A stretch of DNA of 64,000 nt from Clostridia bacterium (GCA_029226955.1 JAQXZA010000012.1:20099-84098), one strand, 5' to 3'. Shown: positions 37,203 to 47,093, counted from the first letter of the stretch. Program-made: numbers and translations. Notes: a model not told the origin generated them from the sequence alone.

Positions 37203-39875
37203 ATGTATAACATCGGTGATTTTGCTTTTGATACAGTAGCTGGTGTCAATGTGCAGATCATGGAGCATATTGAGCTATGGGGATATACTTCCTATAAGGT
37301 GTTTAATCCAGCAACTGGGAATGTATATAGAGTATCAGAGGAACAATTACATATATGCGGTAATGAGACACATCTGGATGAGAATTATCTACGGTATATC
37401 ACACTGCTCTCGAAAATCAAAAACGAGACCGCCAGTGGCTTTCTGTCTGCACTGGCAAGTGGAATTATCCCATTGCCGCATCAACTTCATGTGCTGAATC
37501 GTGCAATAGAGACAAATAACATCCGCTACATACTTGCAGATGAAGTGGGTCTTGGTAAAACCATAGAGGCTGGTATGATTATCAAAGAATTAAAGAGCCG
37601 TGGTCTTGTTAAGCGTATTCTGGTTGTTTGCCCGACCGGTCTGGTTACGCAGTGGGCATCAGAAATGCATGAGAAGTTCCACGAGAAATTTCATGTGATT
37701 TTACCATCAGATTACGACACGATTCGACGCTTAACTGATGAGGAGGATGTTTATGGTCAATATGACCAAGTAATCTCTCCAATGGATTCTATTAAACCTA
37801 TAGAAAAGCACGTTGGTTGGACCAATGAGCGTGTAAAAAAATATAACGAGGAACGCATTTATTCAATCATAAACAGCGGATGGGATCTGATCATCATTGA
37901 TGAGGCTCACCGCGTTGCTGGTTCTTCCGGTGATGTGGCTAGATACAAGCTGGGCTATCTGCTGTCGCAGGCAAGCCCATATTTGCTGCTTCTGTCTGCA
38001 ACACCTCACAATGGTAAGACTGAACCGTTCCTACGCCTTGTTCGATTGTTAGATAAAGAGGCATTCCCTAACGCAAAGTCTATTGTGAAGGAACAGGTGG
38101 CTCCATATATTATTCGTACTGAAAAGCGTGAGGCTATTGACAACAATGGTAATCTGCTATTTAAGAAGCGTATTACCCATCTTGTAGAACTGAAATGGGA
38201 CGAGCGTCATACATTTCAACGTGAGCTGTATGAGTTGGTTAGTCACTATGTATCCCAGACATACGACAAAGCCAAGCACAATCGTAAAAAGAATATGTGC
38301 CTTATTTTCCTGCTGATTATTATGCAGCGTATGGTCACCAGTAGCACAGCGGCGGTGCGACAAAGCCTTGAACGTCGTTTGGAAGTATTAAAATCTCAGA
38401 ATACTCGCATCAGTTCTTTGACAGAAACAGATCTGACCGAATTGGATATTGAAGATAATGTTGTTGACGCTTTGGAAGCAATATCTCTCAATATGTCAGA
38501 GGAAATCGATGAACTGGAGCATATAATCGCTGTAGCAAAACAGGCAGAGTTTCAGCACCCGGATGTTAAGGTGGAACGCCTTATTGATATTATTGACGAA
38601 GTCCTCAGCGAAGACCGAAACCAAAAAATTATCATTTTCACGGAATTTGTTGCCACGCAAAAGTATCTTCAGAATCTACTTGAAAACAGAGGCTTTACCG
38701 TTTCTATTCTGAATGGTAGCATGGGTATTGATGAGCGTAATGAAGCATTGCAGGAGTTCAAAACCAAAACCAGCGTCTTTATTTCTACAGATGCTGGTGG
38801 CGAAGGCTTAAACTTGCAGTTCTCCAATATTATTATCAATTATGATCTACCGTGGAATCCGATGAAAATCGAACAGCGTTGTGGTCGTGCAGACCGTATT
38901 GGACAGCAACGTGATGTTCATATTTATAACTTTATTGTTGCGGATACAGTTGAGAACCGTGTTCGTGAAGTGTTGGAACAGAAGCTATCTGTCATCTTCA
39001 AAGAGCTGGGCGTTGATAAATACTCCGATGTTCTTGACAGCGAAGTAGCCGAGCTTAACTTCACAGAAGTATATATGAACTCTATCGGCAAACCTTCTTC
39101 CGTGGAGCGTAACATGTACCCAGTTGAGGCCGAAGTGAAACATCAAGTAGCAAATGTCCAGAAGTACAAGGATATCATCCGTGAGGAGAAGGATCTGACA
39201 CAGCTTGTGGGAACCGAGTCCAATTTTGATGTAGATACAGCTCTTCGACAGATGTTGGCATATTATAAAAGTTGGAAAGGTCAAGACCTGCATCTGATTG
39301 ACCGAATCGGCATTAACGACGAAGAAGTCATCCAGCATTTGCACACCGAAATATTTCAGGACAGAAACTCCCGACTCATGTCGATAGGAATTAAAAATTT
39401 CCCTAATGAAGCCGGATATTTCATGTTGTGGGAACTGTCTATTTCCGATGAAGAAAGTGGTAAACGCATTATACCCATTTTTATCAATGAAAATTTTGTC
39501 CTCCGTCCGATGGCAGGAAAGCACATTATGGATGTATTCCTTGATAGCACCAGTAGGTTGATTATTGGTTCCGCTCCGAATATAACAGATGCAGATTACC
39601 GACAACTCGAAAAGTTGAGTATGGATTTTGCCTATGACACTTTTATTGAATTGAAAGAGAAGCAGGGCAAGCTTAATCAGGAAAGTTACAACAAATATAT
39701 GTACGCCATACAACTCCGTGAAGATGCAGCGGGACATATTGGAATTGAAAATATCCGCCGTTCCAGACTAGCAAAACTGGAGCGTGAGAAGGCTTCTATT
39801 GAGGCTAAATATAAAAAAGGAAGCCAGATATTTCCTGACTTCCGCTTGATGATTCTTGTTAGATTGGAGACATAA
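37203..39875 (+). CDS. brxHII: BREX-3 helicase BrxHII (SNF2-type SF2)
   Basis: 890 residues. The helicase motifs are in order: GIIPLPHQLHVLNR (Q region), DEVGLGKTIEAGM (I), VVCPTGLVTQW (Ia), IIIDEAHRVAG (II), LLLSATPHNGKTE (III), then IIIFTEFVATQKYL, STDAGGEGLNLQFS (V) and QRCGRADRIGQQ (VI). This is the SNF2/RapA-like helicase that marks BREX type 3. The gene starts 2 bases after the Cap15-like gene, so the CBASS pair is transcribed within the BREX operon. pglZ begins 3 bases after its stop. Confidence 0.9.
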   Translation: MYNIGDFAFDTVAGVNVQIMEHIELWGYTSYKVFNPATGNVYRVSEEQLHICGNETHLDENYLRYITLLSKIKNETASGFLSALASGIIPLPHQLHVLNRAIETNNIRYILADEVGLGKTIEAGMIIKELKSRGLVKRILVVCPTGLVTQWASEMHEKFHEKFHVILPSDYDTIRRLTDEEDVYGQYDQVISPMDSIKPIEKHVGWTNERVKKYNEERIYSIINSGWDLIIIDEAHRVAGSSGDVARYKLGYLLSQASPYLLLLSATPHNGKTEPFLRLVRLLDKEAFPNAKSIVKEQVAPYIIRTEKREAIDNNGNLLFKKRITHLVELKWDERHTFQRELYELVSHYVSQTYDKAKHNRKKNMCLIFLLIIMQRMVTSSTAAVRQSLERRLEVLKSQNTRISSLTETDLTELDIEDNVVDALEAISLNMSEEIDELEHIIAVAKQAEFQHPDVKVERLIDIIDEVLSEDRNQKIIIFTEFVATQKYLQNLLENRGFTVSILNGSMGIDERNEALQEFKTKTSVFISTDAGGEGLNLQFSNIIINYDLPWNPMKIEQRCGRADRIGQQRDVHIYNFIVADTVENRVREVLEQKLSVIFKELGVDKYSDVLDSEVAELNFTEVYMNSIGKPSSVERNMYPVEAEVKHQVANVQKYKDIIREEKDLTQLVGTESNFDVDTALRQMLAYYKSWKGQDLHLIDRIGINDEEVIQHLHTEIFQDRNSRLMSIGIKNFPNEAGYFMLWELSISDEESGKRIIPIFINENFVLRPMAGKHIMDVFLDSTSRLIIGSAPNITDADYRQLEKLSMDFAYDTFIELKEKQGKLNQESYNKYMYAIQLREDAAGHIGIENIRRSRLAKLEREKASIEAKYKKGSQIFPDFRLMILVRLET

Positions 39876-39878
39876 CAG

Positions 39879-41342
39879 ATGTTTGGGGACTATGTGTTTG
39901 AGAAATCCTCCGCACCATATACAGACAAAATTCTACTTCTGGATGATGATAATCTTAATAGTCGAGCAAATTATATATCCGTATTCTCTGCACATGGTTT
40001 TGAAATCGTAAGATATACTGATGATCTTACTTTCAGAATTAAGTATGAGGAAAAGTTGAAGACATTCGGTGAAAAAATGGCTGTCATTGCCCACTCTGAA
40101 CAGTATATCCCTTACGATTTACTTATACGGCTTACGTCATATATAGTTTCGCTGGAGAACTTATTTCCAAAACTAAATACGACAATGTTGAAAGATATGG
40201 ATAAAGCAGGTCTTGATCTTTTGTGTGCTACTTATTCTAAAAATTTCAACGACCTTCGACAAAAGCATGATACAGAAATGTTTTTGAGACTGGAGGTTTA
40301 TTCCAAAAGTAATATAAAGGCATATCTTAAAAAAACAGTGAGTGACCTTGTTGAGAGAGCAAATCATGTCTCCTGTTACAGCGAGTGGTTCACGATTGCT
40401 GAGGAAAAGGCACAGATTGATGTGATGGCAGTGCAATATGATGTAGATGTTGACACGCAGGAAATTAACCGTCTGTTCCAGCAGTATGCACTGATTCAAT
40501 TCGGAAAACTGTCACAGGACATTGACAAAGTTTCACCAGTTTTGGTAAGCAAGGCAATGGATTATATGCATGACCATAGCGATAAGTTTATTGTAATTGT
40601 CATGGACGGAATGTCTGAGTTTGACTGGAAAATAATTTCTAACTCATTCAAGGACCTACAATATGAGAAAACCTCAATCTTTGCAATGATACCAAGCACT
40701 ACATCAATTTCTCGTCAGTGCTTGCTGTCTGGCAAATATCCAAGTCAGCTACTGGAACCATGGAAGCAGAGCAAGGAGAAAACAGAGTTTGTAAATTGTG
40801 CAAAAGACCTCGGTTATTTAGATTCTCAGATTGGATATGAACGAGGATACGATGTGCAATTTGGTTCCTTTGTACGATGCGGAGCTGTAATCATAAATGA
40901 CGTGGACGATATGGTTCATGCACAGACACAAGGTCGACTCGGGATGTTCAATGATATTACTGTGTTGGCGAATCAGAAAAAACTACTGAAGATGACACAG
41001 CACTTCCTTACTACAGGTTACGATGTATATATTACAGCGGATCACGGAAATACTACCTGCACTGGAATTGGAAAACTCATAGGAACCGGTGTTGAAGTGG
41101 AAACTAAGAGCCGCAGAATTGTAGTACTGAAGGATTTTGCTGATAAGGCAGGTCTGATTGAGAAGTATAGACTTATCGAATATCCTAAATATTATCTTCC
41201 AAAGGAATATGATTACCTGATTTGTGATGTTGGCGATTCTTTTGATATAAAAGGTATCGATATAATTACACATGGTGGCATCACGTTGGATGAGGTGGTT
41301 GTACCTTTCATTAAAATAAAGGCGGTACAGAATAATGGCTAA
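39879..41342 (+). CDS. pglZ: BREX protein PglZ (alkaline-phosphatase superfamily)
   Basis: 487 residues. The metal-binding phosphatase core is visible as FIVIVMDGMSEFDWKI (first Asp), MIPSTTSISRQCLLSGKYPSQ (nucleophile region) and VYITADHGNTTCTGIG (Asp-His pair). PglZ is the one protein present in all BREX types; its exact target is not settled. It lies between brxHII and brxA, and its stop overlaps the brxA start by 8 bases. Confidence 0.9.
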   Translation: MFGDYVFEKSSAPYTDKILLLDDDNLNSRANYISVFSAHGFEIVRYTDDLTFRIKYEEKLKTFGEKMAVIAHSEQYIPYDLLIRLTSYIVSLENLFPKLNTTMLKDMDKAGLDLLCATYSKNFNDLRQKHDTEMFLRLEVYSKSNIKAYLKKTVSDLVERANHVSCYSEWFTIAEEKAQIDVMAVQYDVDVDTQEINRLFQQYALIQFGKLSQDIDKVSPVLVSKAMDYMHDHSDKFIVIVMDGMSEFDWKIISNSFKDLQYEKTSIFAMIPSTTSISRQCLLSGKYPSQLLEPWKQSKEKTEFVNCAKDLGYLDSQIGYERGYDVQFGSFVRCGAVIINDVDDMVHAQTQGRLGMFNDITVLANQKKLLKMTQHFLTTGYDVYITADHGNTTCTGIGKLIGTGVEVETKSRRIVVLKDFADKAGLIEKYRLIEYPKYYLPKEYDYLICDVGDSFDIKGIDIITHGGITLDEVVVPFIKIKAVQNNG

Positions 41343-42042
41343 AATGGTTGGATTATCCCGAAACCTGAAACTCCAATGGCTGAATAGGGTTGTAGAGCTG
41401 GTTTTGGAAGACTTAACAGAACAAGAAATAAAGGATCGGTTGAATGAGTATCTGAGTTTTGAAATTGAGAGTCCTACAAATATTCGTAAGACTAGAGAAA
41501 TCCTTATGAACATCTGGGTTTACGAAAACGAACAAGCCAATAAAATCAAGATGTCTGCGCTGGAGCTTATCAAGACATATCCTGAATATGATCTGGTAAT
41601 TCATTGGTGCATGATGATGGTTGCATATCCTGTTTTTGTGGATATGTGTAAGCTCATCGGTAAAATGGCAGAGTTCCAAGATGAAATCACTCTTGCACAG
41701 TTGAAACAGAAACTATTTGATGAATGGGGTGAACGTACCACGCTGTTCCATTCCATTGATAAGCTGGTAGCTACATTAAAAGCGTTGAATGTAATAGTGT
41801 GCGATAAGCCAGGTAAGTACCACATTAATACGCATAGAGTGAGTAACCCAAAAGTTATTTCATTGATGGTTTATACAATGATGATTGTGGACGATAGTGG
41901 TTATTACACCTTGAATGACATCAATTCGTCGGCTTACCTTTTTCCGTTTGATTACAAAATAGAAAAAGAAACTCTATTTGAAGACAGTAGGTTTGCAATG
42001 AATAATTTTGGAGGAGAATTGTCAATCTCACTGAATGACTGA
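41335..42042 (+). CDS. brxA: BREX protein BrxA (DUF1819)
   Basis: 235 residues, mostly helical, matching BrxA in size and place. It contains KIKMSALELIKTYPEYDLVIHWCMMMVAYPVFVDMCKLIGK, the recognisable core, and a winged-helix-like segment (LAQLKQKLFDEWGERTTLFHSIDKLVATLKALNVI). BrxA is a small DNA-binding protein needed for BREX. In type 3 it is the last gene, as here. The start overlaps pglZ. Confidence 0.87.
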   Translation: MAKMVGLSRNLKLQWLNRVVELVLEDLTEQEIKDRLNEYLSFEIESPTNIRKTREILMNIWVYENEQANKIKMSALELIKTYPEYDLVIHWCMMMVAYPVFVDMCKLIGKMAEFQDEITLAQLKQKLFDEWGERTTLFHSIDKLVATLKALNVIVCDKPGKYHINTHRVSNPKVISLMVYTMMIVDDSGYYTLNDINSSAYLFPFDYKIEKETLFEDSRFAMNNFGGELSISLND

Positions 42043-42065
42043 TTAACGAAATTAGGACGGTCACG

Positions 42066-42296
42066 ATGAAACAGTTTTCATGGAACAAATACTATAACAA
42101 TTTTTACGATTGTTCTCTGAGTACGCAGAAAAAATCCCCATACGGACTTACCAATTTCGGTTCGGCAGATGAAGTATATGGGGTCATTGCTAAGTTCTCT
42201 TTTTATAATCAGAAGTTTTCAACGAGATTTGTAGAAAAAAGAACTATCAGCGGAGCTTGTTTTACTTCCGATTGTGTGAAAGTTTTATCACTTTGA
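42066..42296 (+). CDS. Short hypothetical ORF, probably truncated
   Basis: 76 codons, MKQFSWNKYYNNFYDCSLS then SPYGLTNFGSADEVYGVIAKFSFY and FSTRFVEK. The composition looks like real protein for about 60 residues; the end SGACFTSDCVKVLSL reads like a decayed tail. Its stop lies inside the terminator stem. It may be the 5' remnant of a small accessory gene whose 3' part was lost when the BREX block was inserted. No function is known to me. Confidence 0.4.
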   Translation: MKQFSWNKYYNNFYDCSLSTQKKSPYGLTNFGSADEVYGVIAKFSFYNQKFSTRFVEKRTISGACFTSDCVKVLSL

Positions 42297-42325
42297 CACA
42301 TTAATGAGTCGAAGTGATAAAACTT
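42280..42325 (+). terminator. Terminator ending the BREX/CBASS operon
   Basis: AAGTTTTATCACTTTGA (42280) pairs with TCGAAGTGATAAAACTT (42309) over 17 positions with one G-U. The symmetrical sequence could also stop transcription coming from the right. Between it and the SUKH gene end (42326-42515) I see only AT-rich DNA. Confidence 0.75.
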
Positions 42326-42515
42326 ATTTAATCGCTTAACTTATCTTCATATAAACTGGTGTTTGATATACTCCTATATCTTTTTTGCATTTTTTCAGCA
42401 TCTATACGTATTACTTAATTTTCTGAAAGTTAGAGATAAAAACTCCAATCAGGCATATAGACATGCACTTATTATGCTACTGAATGATAGTTTAACATAT
42501 GTTTTTAACTTTATT

Positions 42516-42920
42516 TTATATAGAATACAGAGAGTTAATAAAATCAGAAAAACTATTAGTTATATTTTCTGTGGTATTGGTTTCGTGATTTAAAAAGATG
42601 ATAGAACTATCACACTTATTAAAACATATCAAATTTCCTGAGCAGTCCGTTGCAAATGCGATATAAGAAGCTTGAAAACTTTCATCATCACGCTCATTGA
42701 CAGCCCATATTGTTTCACGGTCATCACGATTAAACGAAAGTAACGATGCAAGCTCATGTTCTTTTGTATCCACCGTATCAAATATTTTGTTAGACGGACG
42801 ACCACCGTTATTTTTCGATACACAATCTTTATAATCGTTCGGGAATTTGAAATTAAATTGTTCCTCAAAGTCGTTAATTAACTGTAATGATTTAATTGGT
42901 TTTATATATTTCCAGTCCAT
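42516..42920 (-). CDS. SMI1/KNR4 (SUKH) family immunity protein
   Basis: 134 residues from the ATG at 42920, 7 bases after AGGAG; the track start at 42938 lacks a site. The SUKH features are INDFEEQFNFKFPNDYKDCVSKNNGGRPS at the start (the 'LP.dY..fl...NGG' motif), then a central strand region ASYIAFATDCSGNLICFN and a C-terminal SFSDFINSLY. SUKH proteins neutralise nuclease toxins of polymorphic systems. It lies 8 bases after the WHH nuclease gene and should protect the host from that toxin. Confidence 0.87.
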   Translation of the reverse strand: MDWKYIKPIKSLQLINDFEEQFNFKFPNDYKDCVSKNNGGRPSNKIFDTVDTKEHELASLLSFNRDDRETIWAVNERDDESFQASYIAFATDCSGNLICFNKCDSSIIFLNHETNTTENITNSFSDFINSLYSI

Positions 42921-42928
42921 ATTTACTC

Positions 42929-43504
42929 CTATCTGCACTCTTGACCACCGCCCCAGATGGATTTACCACCCATATGAGCAGTTTTATCGTGCGTTTCAAA
43001 ATCTACAAGTTGCATTTTTCCAACTTCTTCATTATGATGCCAAACCTTTCCGTCAGGTTTTTCTCCGTCTAAAATTTGCTCAATCTGGTCATCTGTAAAC
43101 TTTTCACGAAGAGAAGGATTTGCTTCAATTGCATCTTTTAACTGTTTGTTGCACTCTTTAAATTGTTTAGCATCGCTTTCTGCCAGCAATTCTTTCGGAA
43201 GTTGAGCATCAAAGTCGCTATCAAAAATCGGGAAAACACCCTCTATTTTTCTATCGCCTAAATCAATAATCTTTTTTTCAAATGGAACCCCGGTTTTTGG
43301 TTGAACATCACCTGCAAGATGTTCATTAGGACACTTAATATGCTCAACTGTATTACTTTCAAGCCTTTTATCTACATCGTATTTTGAGGGATCCTCTGTA
43401 TCCTGCTTTTGATTTACATCAATTCTCTTGTCAGGGTCAAAAGATTTGTTTTCAGAAACAGAGGGCATACTAACTTCATTCAATTTAACTGATTTAATAT
43501 CCAT
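42929..43504 (-). CDS. WHH-type HNH/Endo VII nuclease toxin
   Basis: 191 residues. The C-terminal nuclease domain has GVPFEKKIIDLGDRKIEGVFP, DGKVWHHNEEVGKMQLVD (the WHH motif) and THDKTAHMGGKSIWGGG, a signature of polymorphic-toxin DNases. The N-terminal 75 residues are charged and carry two copies of an (F/Y)DxDKR(I/L) motif (SFDPDKRIDV, KYDVDKRLES), probably a delivery or docking tag. No signal peptide is seen. Its ATG overlaps the HerA-like gene's stop (TAATG), so toxin, ATPase and dynamin-like gene form one operon. The cognate immunity gene follows. Confidence 0.87.
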   Translation of the reverse strand: MDIKSVKLNEVSMPSVSENKSFDPDKRIDVNQKQDTEDPSKYDVDKRLESNTVEHIKCPNEHLAGDVQPKTGVPFEKKIIDLGDRKIEGVFPIFDSDFDAQLPKELLAESDAKQFKECNKQLKDAIEANPSLREKFTDDQIEQILDGEKPDGKVWHHNEEVGKMQLVDFETHDKTAHMGGKSIWGGGQECR

Positions 43505-46500
43505 TATCGTAGACCTCCGTTTTCAGCCCATTTTTTCATATCTGCTTGATTACCAAGCTCCATGAATACATAATCGGTAATAACAGCTTGAATTATATCA
43601 CGGCGTGTCCTGTCATCTATTTCATGTATAAGATTATTAAGCAGTGCTTCTTCTGCCCGGTTTGTCCATTCAAAAGCGTCAGGATTATCATTATATGCTG
43701 AAATAACGGCAGATTTGACATTTGGGAACAATGCTGACATAATCGGAGCAAGCTTTGTCATTCTGGGTTCTTTTGGCGGTTTTTCAAGCAGTTTTGCAAT
43801 AGCTACCTGTATCGAAGATTTGATACCGTTTTCCTGAAGCATGGGAAGAATGTCTGTAAGAATTGTTTCACGGCTCTTTTTTGTGCCATTACTCAAAAGT
43901 TGTGCAACAGATACCATATGATCTGATTTGTGGTCAGATTTAATTTTCTTTTCACGCTGATATTTGTATGCAGTATCAGGCGTCTTGCACTTATCAACCT
44001 TACAGAGTACAGGCTGAATCCACTCATTCTGATAAACAGCAGCTACACCGCAAGGCAGTTTGGCAAGCTCAGTAATCTGGTTTTCGTTGAGATTTGCAGC
44101 CTTTCCAACAAGTTCTCTGTCTGAAATATCGGGAAGTCTCATTATAATCTTTGTATTGGTATTTCTGATAGCCGCCATATCCAAAAATCCCGGCGACTGG
44201 TCTGCGATAATAAAGCCTTCTCCGTATGTACGCATTTCTGCAATAGCATTTGCGATCATCTCTACACTTTTACCGAGAAGATTGGCTGTTTCCGATGTTT
44301 GTTCGGTAGATGTGCGTTTAAGCAGATTATGAGCTTCTTCAAGTACGGTAATATGTTTTAATGGAGCATTCATATCACCCTGTAACATACGATATTCTTG
44401 CAATTTCAGCACAAGCATCCCCATAATCAGCGACTTTGTTTCGCTTGAACCCACACGGCTTAAATCCACAATTACATTTTCATCAAAGAGAGCCTCCATA
44501 GAAATCTCATCGTCTGTGAAAATAAGACCGTTTATACCGTTTGTAAGAGAATTAAGTCTTGTAAGAAGCGAACCTTTATATGCACCTTTATTTTCGGTAT
44601 CATACTCACTGCTATCAATAATAGCCTTGACATTTCGGGCAACATCGGAGAACTGAGGATATAGATTATCACCATAAATATTTTCAGATTCGGTAAGATC
44701 CCAACCGCAATCTTCATAGGATTTTTCAACAGCGTTTTTGAGTACCGCAGGCATTGCTGCATACATAGGCCAGCAGACATTGAATATTTCAACAAGTCTG
44801 TCCAAATGTTCAAGAATGTGTATTCCTTTCGGAAACGAAAATGGATTTATTTTGAGAAGAGGAGAGATGTCAGGATTTGTTCCATAAACTGAAACATCCT
44901 TATGATTTCCGAAAACATTTTTGTATTCGCCTTTTGCAGGCTCAATAACAAGAAAGTTTGCTCCATTTTTTCTTGCCTGATTAATAATTCTGTATACGGT
45001 ATTTGATTTACCAGAACCTGTAGAACCTGTAATGAATGTGTGAGAAGCAAGAGAATTCATTTCAAGTGATACAGTGTTGTTTTCCTCATGATTCATATGG
45101 AAGATATGACCGAGTTTCAAGTATTGTGTATCACTTTTTGGGTTACTATATGTAACGATATTACGACCGAATTCCGCACATTCAATAACAGGCAAACCTG
45201 CGATTGATTTCTGTGGAAAGTTCAGCGAATATGCAAGTTCTTTACCAGAAAGACTTGTTGTCGCTGTTACTATAGACGGATAAACATTGTATGCTCTGTC
45301 CTCCTTTATCATTTCTGCATTTAACGCAAAGATAGGGTGTCGGAGTTCTTTGATATATCCTGCGATTTCCTTTGCAATATCTCGTTCTTCGTCAACAGTG
45401 CCTTTCCATACATTTATTGCTGATTTTGACATATAGGAGTCTTCACCCAATGTCAAAGCAAGGTAAGAATGAGCAACATTGTTGGCAACATCATAGTCCT
45501 CACTGAGTACATAAGCGGCAAAGTCCCACATACCAAGAGCTGTACTCTGTTCCAGACGCTTCATCTGATTTTCAAGCAATTCCAAAGCGTGCTTTACATT
45601 GAAATTTGTAAAGCTCTGGGTAATGCCTTCATTTTTTCCTATCATTGCTGTTACAGTAGATGACCTTGCAAAATTTGCACCAAAGTTCGCACCAAAATTA
45701 ACAGCTTTTGATACGCCTGATGTTGCTGCAAGAGATTTTGTAACGGCTTTTCCAAGAGTATTGGCAACAGCTGTACCTGTGTTCTTAGCAACAGTATTGG
45801 ATAAAGTATTGGTAATGCCCTTTGTAATTGTATCAGCAGCGGTTTTTCCGAGTGTTTTGGCTAAATTGCTACTCCAACCGTGAGATGAACTTTCTCCAAA
45901 TTCTACTGACTTATTAGATCCAATCTGTGCTGTAAAAGAACCGGGAATCACTCCACCTCCAGCTGTTGCAGAGACAGACTGTGATGAACTATACGATAAT
46001 GAAGAATTTACACTTTGACTGTCATTTTCTCCCTCTGATATAGTTTCACTACTGTTATCTCCCTCCATATGAGCTTCGCTATCAGACTCAGCCGTAGCTT
46101 CGCTGTGTGAAAGAGAGTCTGATTTGGACTCTGTCCTTGTTGTCGCCTCATTTTGAGTATTGGCAGAAGCATCCGTAATAGAGTTATTCTGACCATTCTG
46201 AATGCCTGCACTTGCACCAACATTAACTCCGACTGTAGCTGAGGAACCGATAGCTTGGTTTTCAGTATATGTAAAGTTTGTCTGCCAGGAAGCATAGGGA
46301 ACCATACCTGAATAAAGTTCTCCAAGTTTCAGTTTTCTTTCTTCTATATCCTGAATAGGTGTGGCAAGAAGTACAATCGTGTATTCTTTTTTCTTTTCGG
46401 TTGGAATAGTTCCATCAAGAAGCTTTTCAATAGTTTGACTGATGAATTTCTCGGACTTTTCTGTAGGAATATTTGAAGCAGTAGCTACAGAATACGACCT

Positions 46501-47082
46501 GTCATTCTTCATACAAGGAATAATGCCCATACCTTCGTCCTGCCATTCAGCACCTGGGAAGTTTCCTCTGATAGCTTCAATAAGTCTGTTTTTATACGAG
46601 TTTGTATTAACATTATTATCTGCATTGTCGGTATTTACAACGGCAAGATACACATCTGTACCTTTCTGTGTTCTGTTGAATACCAATGCGATATTGCAGT
46701 TTTCATTGGATAATACAGCATATACATTGACAAGCTTTTCAAGAGAGTTTTCCTTTTTGTCCTGAACCCATTTTGTAATTTTGAAATAGCGAATATTATG
46801 TTCGGGAATAAATTTTTCCGGATATTCAGATTCTTTTGTAACAGGTAAGTATAAATCCTTGATTTGTGGCAGATATGCATTAAAAATCTCCACACTGCTT
46901 GCCGCCATCATTCGCCAAGTCGTATCAATAGCAAGTTTGTCCTTCGGGTCAGGCTTTTCAAGGAGATATTCTTCTCGTTTAAGCTGTACTTCTTCAACTT
47001 GATTTGAACTTAATGCAGCTAACTTGGCAACTTTATTACCTGCTCCATTTCCGATTTTCTTTACAATATTTTTAATTCCCAT
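43504..47082 (-). CDS. HerA/FtsK-like ATPase with Ser-rich linker (copy 1)
   Basis: 1192 residues from the ATG at 47082, after GAGGAGG. Residues about 1-265 form a mixed domain of unknown type. Residues about 280-400 are Ser/Glu/Asn-rich (SLSHSEATAESDSEAHMEGD), followed by a Gly/Ala/Ser/Thr stretch. The ATPase core has Walker A ITGSTGSGKSNTVYRI near 685, VIEPAKGEYKNVF, Walker B ITVLEEAHNLL near 910 and EMRTYGEGFIIADQSP. The DUF87/HerA core usually forms hexameric DNA or protein pumps. It is a paralogue of the 50874 gene. It is coupled by overlap to the WHH toxin, so it may export, position or regulate that toxin. Confidence 0.82.
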   Translation of the reverse strand: MGIKNIVKKIGNGAGNKVAKLAALSSNQVEEVQLKREEYLLEKPDPKDKLAIDTTWRMMAASSVEIFNAYLPQIKDLYLPVTKESEYPEKFIPEHNIRYFKITKWVQDKKENSLEKLVNVYAVLSNENCNIALVFNRTQKGTDVYLAVVNTDNADNNVNTNSYKNRLIEAIRGNFPGAEWQDEGMGIIPCMKNDRSYSVATASNIPTEKSEKFISQTIEKLLDGTIPTEKKKEYTIVLLATPIQDIEERKLKLGELYSGMVPYASWQTNFTYTENQAIGSSATVGVNVGASAGIQNGQNNSITDASANTQNEATTRTESKSDSLSHSEATAESDSEAHMEGDNSSETISEGENDSQSVNSSLSYSSSQSVSATAGGGVIPGSFTAQIGSNKSVEFGESSSHGWSSNLAKTLGKTAADTITKGITNTLSNTVAKNTGTAVANTLGKAVTKSLAATSGVSKAVNFGANFGANFARSSTVTAMIGKNEGITQSFTNFNVKHALELLENQMKRLEQSTALGMWDFAAYVLSEDYDVANNVAHSYLALTLGEDSYMSKSAINVWKGTVDEERDIAKEIAGYIKELRHPIFALNAEMIKEDRAYNVYPSIVTATTSLSGKELAYSLNFPQKSIAGLPVIECAEFGRNIVTYSNPKSDTQYLKLGHIFHMNHEENNTVSLEMNSLASHTFITGSTGSGKSNTVYRIINQARKNGANFLVIEPAKGEYKNVFGNHKDVSVYGTNPDISPLLKINPFSFPKGIHILEHLDRLVEIFNVCWPMYAAMPAVLKNAVEKSYEDCGWDLTESENIYGDNLYPQFSDVARNVKAIIDSSEYDTENKGAYKGSLLTRLNSLTNGINGLIFTDDEISMEALFDENVIVDLSRVGSSETKSLIMGMLVLKLQEYRMLQGDMNAPLKHITVLEEAHNLLKRTSTEQTSETANLLGKSVEMIANAIAEMRTYGEGFIIADQSPGFLDMAAIRNTNTKIIMRLPDISDRELVGKAANLNENQITELAKLPCGVAAVYQNEWIQPVLCKVDKCKTPDTAYKYQREKKIKSDHKSDHMVSVAQLLSNGTKKSRETILTDILPMLQENGIKSSIQVAIAKLLEKPPKEPRMTKLAPIMSALFPNVKSAVISAYNDNPDAFEWTNRAEEALLNNLIHEIDDRTRRDIIQAVITDYVFMELGNQADMKKWAENGGLR

Positions 47083-47093
47083 AAATACCTCCT

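Noticed and set aside
29443-42000. DISARM or another multi-gene defence identity for the BREX block
   Set aside because: The PglZ-type phosphatase, BrxC-type ATPase and BrxA in BREX-3 order fit BREX; DISARM markers (PLD, DUF1998) are not seen.
42363-42593. 76-codon hydrophobic plus-strand ORF
   Set aside because: Overlaps the well-supported SUKH gene on the other strand and lacks a ribosome site; AT-rich DNA gives such frames by chance.
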